From positions 80,627,718 through 80,691,717 of the forward strand of contig NC_061862.1 of NCBI RefSeq assembly GCF_907164915.1: a DNA stretch of 64,000 bases. Direction: 5' to 3'. The notes under the pieces were generated by a model. The model searched no databases and was not told where the DNA came from. It saw only the letters and a list, made by a program, of their open reading frames with translations. Each line of letters opens with the position of its first letter. Positions within the stretch are counted from its first letter, which is position 1. A program made the translations under genes and the position numbers. Source of the stretch: Impatiens glandulifera. Taxonomy: Eukaryota > Streptophyta > Magnoliopsida > Ericales > Balsaminaceae. This document shows positions 61,774 to 64,000 of this stretch, piece by piece.

Positions 61774-62262
61774 ATGGGGCTTTACCATCTCTCACTAGCA
61801 TTAGTTGTGACATTCATGGCCATGTCAATGCTTCCTCAACTCTCAACTGCCCAAAACTCCCCCCAAGACTATGTTGAGGCCCACAATGCTGCCCGGGCTC
61901 AGGTGGGAGTCGGGCCCATCGCTTGGGATGAAAACGTAGCCGCATTTGCTAGAAGTTACGCCAGCCAGAGAGCTGGGGACTGTAATCTCATGCACTCAGG
62001 CGGACCATATGGCGAAAACCTTGCAAAGGGTTTCCCGAACTTCACGGGGAGAGATGCTGTGAATATGTGGATCGAGGAGAAACCCTTCTACGACTATGAC
62101 TCAAACACATGTGTCGGAGGTGAATGCTTACACTATACTCAGGTTGTGTGGCGTGATTCAGTAAGACTAGGATGTGCTAGGGTTCAATGCAATGACGGTT
62201 CGTGGTTCGTCACTTGTAACTATGATCCTCGAGGCAACTTTGTTGGAGAGAGACCTTACTAG
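61774..62262 (+). CDS. PR1: Pathogenesis-related protein 1 (PR-1), copy 5
   Basis: Intact 162-residue PR-1 with a protein sequence identical to copy 1, including Arg153 in the CAPE-type peptide [11 protein letters not shown]. It differs from copy 1 by a silent AAA/AAG at Lys85. Signal peptide, six cysteines and CAP tetrad present. Identity of copies 1 and 5, the outermost genes here, points to recent duplication or sequence homogenisation across the array. Its TATA box is altered and its 3' flank carries a long inverted repeat starting about 650 bases after the stop. Confidence 0.97.
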   Translation: MGLYHLSLALVVTFMAMSMLPQLSTAQNSPQDYVEAHNAARAQVGVGPIAWDENVAAFARSYASQRAGDCNLMHSGGPYGENLAKGFPNFTGRDAVNMWIEEKPFYDYDSNTCVGGECLHYTQVVWRDSVRLGCARVQCNDGSWFVTCNYDPRGNFVGERPY

Positions 62263-62907
62263 AAAACTGAAAGTCACAGTTATTGTCATGACTTTTAATT
62301 AATATAAGTATGAATAAACTTTGTTTGTATTTAATTACATATGTCGTTTATGCGACGACTTTATTAAAACAAACTCTAGTATGATATGAAAAATAAACTA
62401 TAAATATGCCTAATATTTATTCAATAAAGAATGTTTGTAATATTTGTTTTTATGTTTGATTGCTAATAATTATGTTTTTTTAGCTTTGTTTGATTGTCAT
62501 CATTTAATCATGGTTAGAGTTTGTCTAATTTTGATTTTTGACTCTTCCACTTTTGGAATTTAATAAATGGTTTTAACCATTTAAAAAAAATTGGAATGTA
62601 TGAGGGAATTAAAATAATGGCTAATCGATATTATGCTCTTTGTGTATTTAACTAAGTTTGAAATATTTTTCCTTACATGACCTTATTTGAAATTGTTCAT
62701 TATAAAGTTTTTTTTTTTTGTTTAAAATTACTTATTTTACATTTAGTTTTGTTTGAACTTTAATCATCTAAAATCATTTAAAATATTATAAAATTATTAA
62801 TTTGTGTTGAAAATAGTCACACATTCCTCATTTACATAGTATATTTATTTTTTGTATTTATAAGTTCAATTGTGTTCATGTGATTTCTTCAACTCAATTC
62901 TCAGACA
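62263..62907. other. 3' flank of PR-1 copy 5
   Basis: AT-rich, no gene; AATAAA at about 62312 and TTCAATAAAG near 62420. A 22-base piece (GCGGAAAAAATTTCACTTTCG type) present in other units is missing near 62870. Confidence 0.5.
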
Positions 62908-63366
62908 ACAATGCATGTAATCTTTTTCATTTATTTTTATTGAAATTACTTTTTTTACATATAGTTTTGTTTGAATTTACATTTTAAACATCTAAAATCA
63001 TATAAATGTTATAAAACTGTTAATTTATGTTAAAAATATGCACAAATTCCTCGACGTAATATTTTTATTTTTTTGTAAGTTCAACTGCGGAAAAAACTTT
63101 TAATTTTTGTTTTTATGTGATTTTGTTATTGTAATACAAAACTCGCAATATCACATAAAAACAAAAATTAAAAGTTTTTTCCGTAGTTGAATTTACAAAA
63201 AAATAAAAATATTACGTCAATGAGGAATTTGTGCATATTTTTAACATAAATTAACAGTTTTATAACATTTATATGATTTTAGATGTTTAAAATGTAAATT
63301 CAAACAAAACTATAGGTAAAAAAAGTAATTTCAATAAAAATAAATGAAAAAGATTACCTGCATTGT
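62908..63366. repeat. Long inverted repeat (about 215-bp arms, 28-bp loop)
   Basis: 62908-63121 and 63150-63366 are reverse complements with only a few differences, including a 4-base gap. The left arm is the normal 3' flank; the right arm replaces the TGTCTTGAATC seen at this point in other units. Transcribed, it would fold into a long hairpin. Confidence 0.9.
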
Positions 63367-64000
63367 CGGACCGGTCATACTGGACTTAGACCGAAAAGGT
63401 GATTATCTTCTTAATAAGAATATATATATATAATGAGATTTAATGTAATTTGATTTGAAAATGAAGTGAGTTTGTTAATCGAAATAAGTCATAGCCCAAA
63501 TTTCATAAACATAACTTAATTGGAACTTTAGGTGATAGATTATTTTAAATTAATTATTAAGAGAGATTAAATTTCGACCATAAAATAAAAGTTGTTCATA
63601 CTTGATTATTTTTTATTTGTACGTTTCAAAAGTATCTAACTATTTCTAACAAAAATAAATGTGAAATGAACAATTTAAAACTAAATAAATTAACAAGGAG
63701 CAATTAAAAAAAACTATATATAGAAAATATTTCAAAATTAAATTGTAGAGTATTATACCTTTTACCTTTAAAATAAATATTCTTAATTTCAAAAGGTTAG
63801 TTTTTCTTTCTAAATTCCTTCCTATAACAAGTTTTTTATATTTTTTTCTGGTTTGCATGACATTTTAATGTTCAATTATTTTTTTTATAAAAACCTAATA
63901 GCTCTAGCATATTAAATATTATTCAGCCTATTTTCTTTTGTAGAGCATTTTTACTTTGCCAAAAATAAATAAAATTGTAATTTCTTAAAAAAAACATATT
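63367..64000. other. AT-rich 3' flank (unit 5)
   Basis: No gene. Collinear with 6575, 18700, 30065 and 44645; empty site for the unit 1 solo LTR is at about 63425, altered to AATATATATATATAATGAG. Confidence 0.5.

Larger units (their letters stand above)
57352..64000. repeat. Tandem unit 5 of the PR-1 array (right end not in window)
   Basis: Gypsy fragment, LINE relic, PR-1 copy 5, common 3' flank with an inverted duplication. The unit continues past the window. Confidence 0.65.

Overview
The window is nuclear DNA from a flowering plant. It is AT-rich, holds single-exon PR-1 genes, and is full of plant-type copia, gypsy, LINE, Helitron and CACTA sequence. A broken ORF at 580-1341 resembles a repeat-associated protein family I know from Gesneriaceae/Lamiales, and the PR-1 proteins look asterid-like. 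I therefore lean to an asterid, probably Lamiales; this is inference only.

The backbone is a tandem array of five long units (about 11-19 kb between genes), each carrying one pathogenesis-related protein 1 (PR-1, CAP superfamily) gene on the + strand: 3824-4312, 17263-17709, 28595-29083, 42907-43395 and 61774-62262. Copies 1, 3, 4 and 5 are intact 162-residue secreted proteins with six cysteines and a C-terminal CAPE-type peptide. Copy 2 has a 1-bp insertion that removes the last cysteine and the CAPE peptide. Each gene is preceded by the same roughly 1.2-kb promoter with a G-box, a TGACG motif, a TATA box and a short GC-rich block that encodes a 22-codon minus-strand ORF present in all five copies.

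Upstream of most genes lie a minus-strand gypsy gag relic and a plus-strand LINE endonuclease relic. Downstream of copies 1, 2 and 4 lie a deleted gypsy element (protease fused to the pol end, then a 3' LTR), a (TA)n tract, GC-richer islands and AT-rich degenerate tandem repeats. Copies 2 and 4 also have a palindromic 44-bp minisatellite.

Sister units give the empty site for several later insertions, so termini can be placed to the base: a solo LTR in unit 1 (5280-6574, duplication AATTT), a non-autonomous Helitron in unit 2 (14460-16083, between A and T, internal 293-bp repeats), a complete copia element in unit 4 (36271-41028, duplication CAACA) and a gypsy fragment with 3' LTR in unit 5 (57352-59319). 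Between units 4 and 5 lie a FAR1-like relic, two copia relics and a 54-bp minisatellite. Downstream of copy 5 is a near-perfect 215-bp inverted repeat.

Functionally the only likely host genes are the PR-1 copies, a defence-protein cluster that expanded by tandem duplication and was then broken up by transposons. I saw no CRISPR array, rRNA or convincing tRNA gene.
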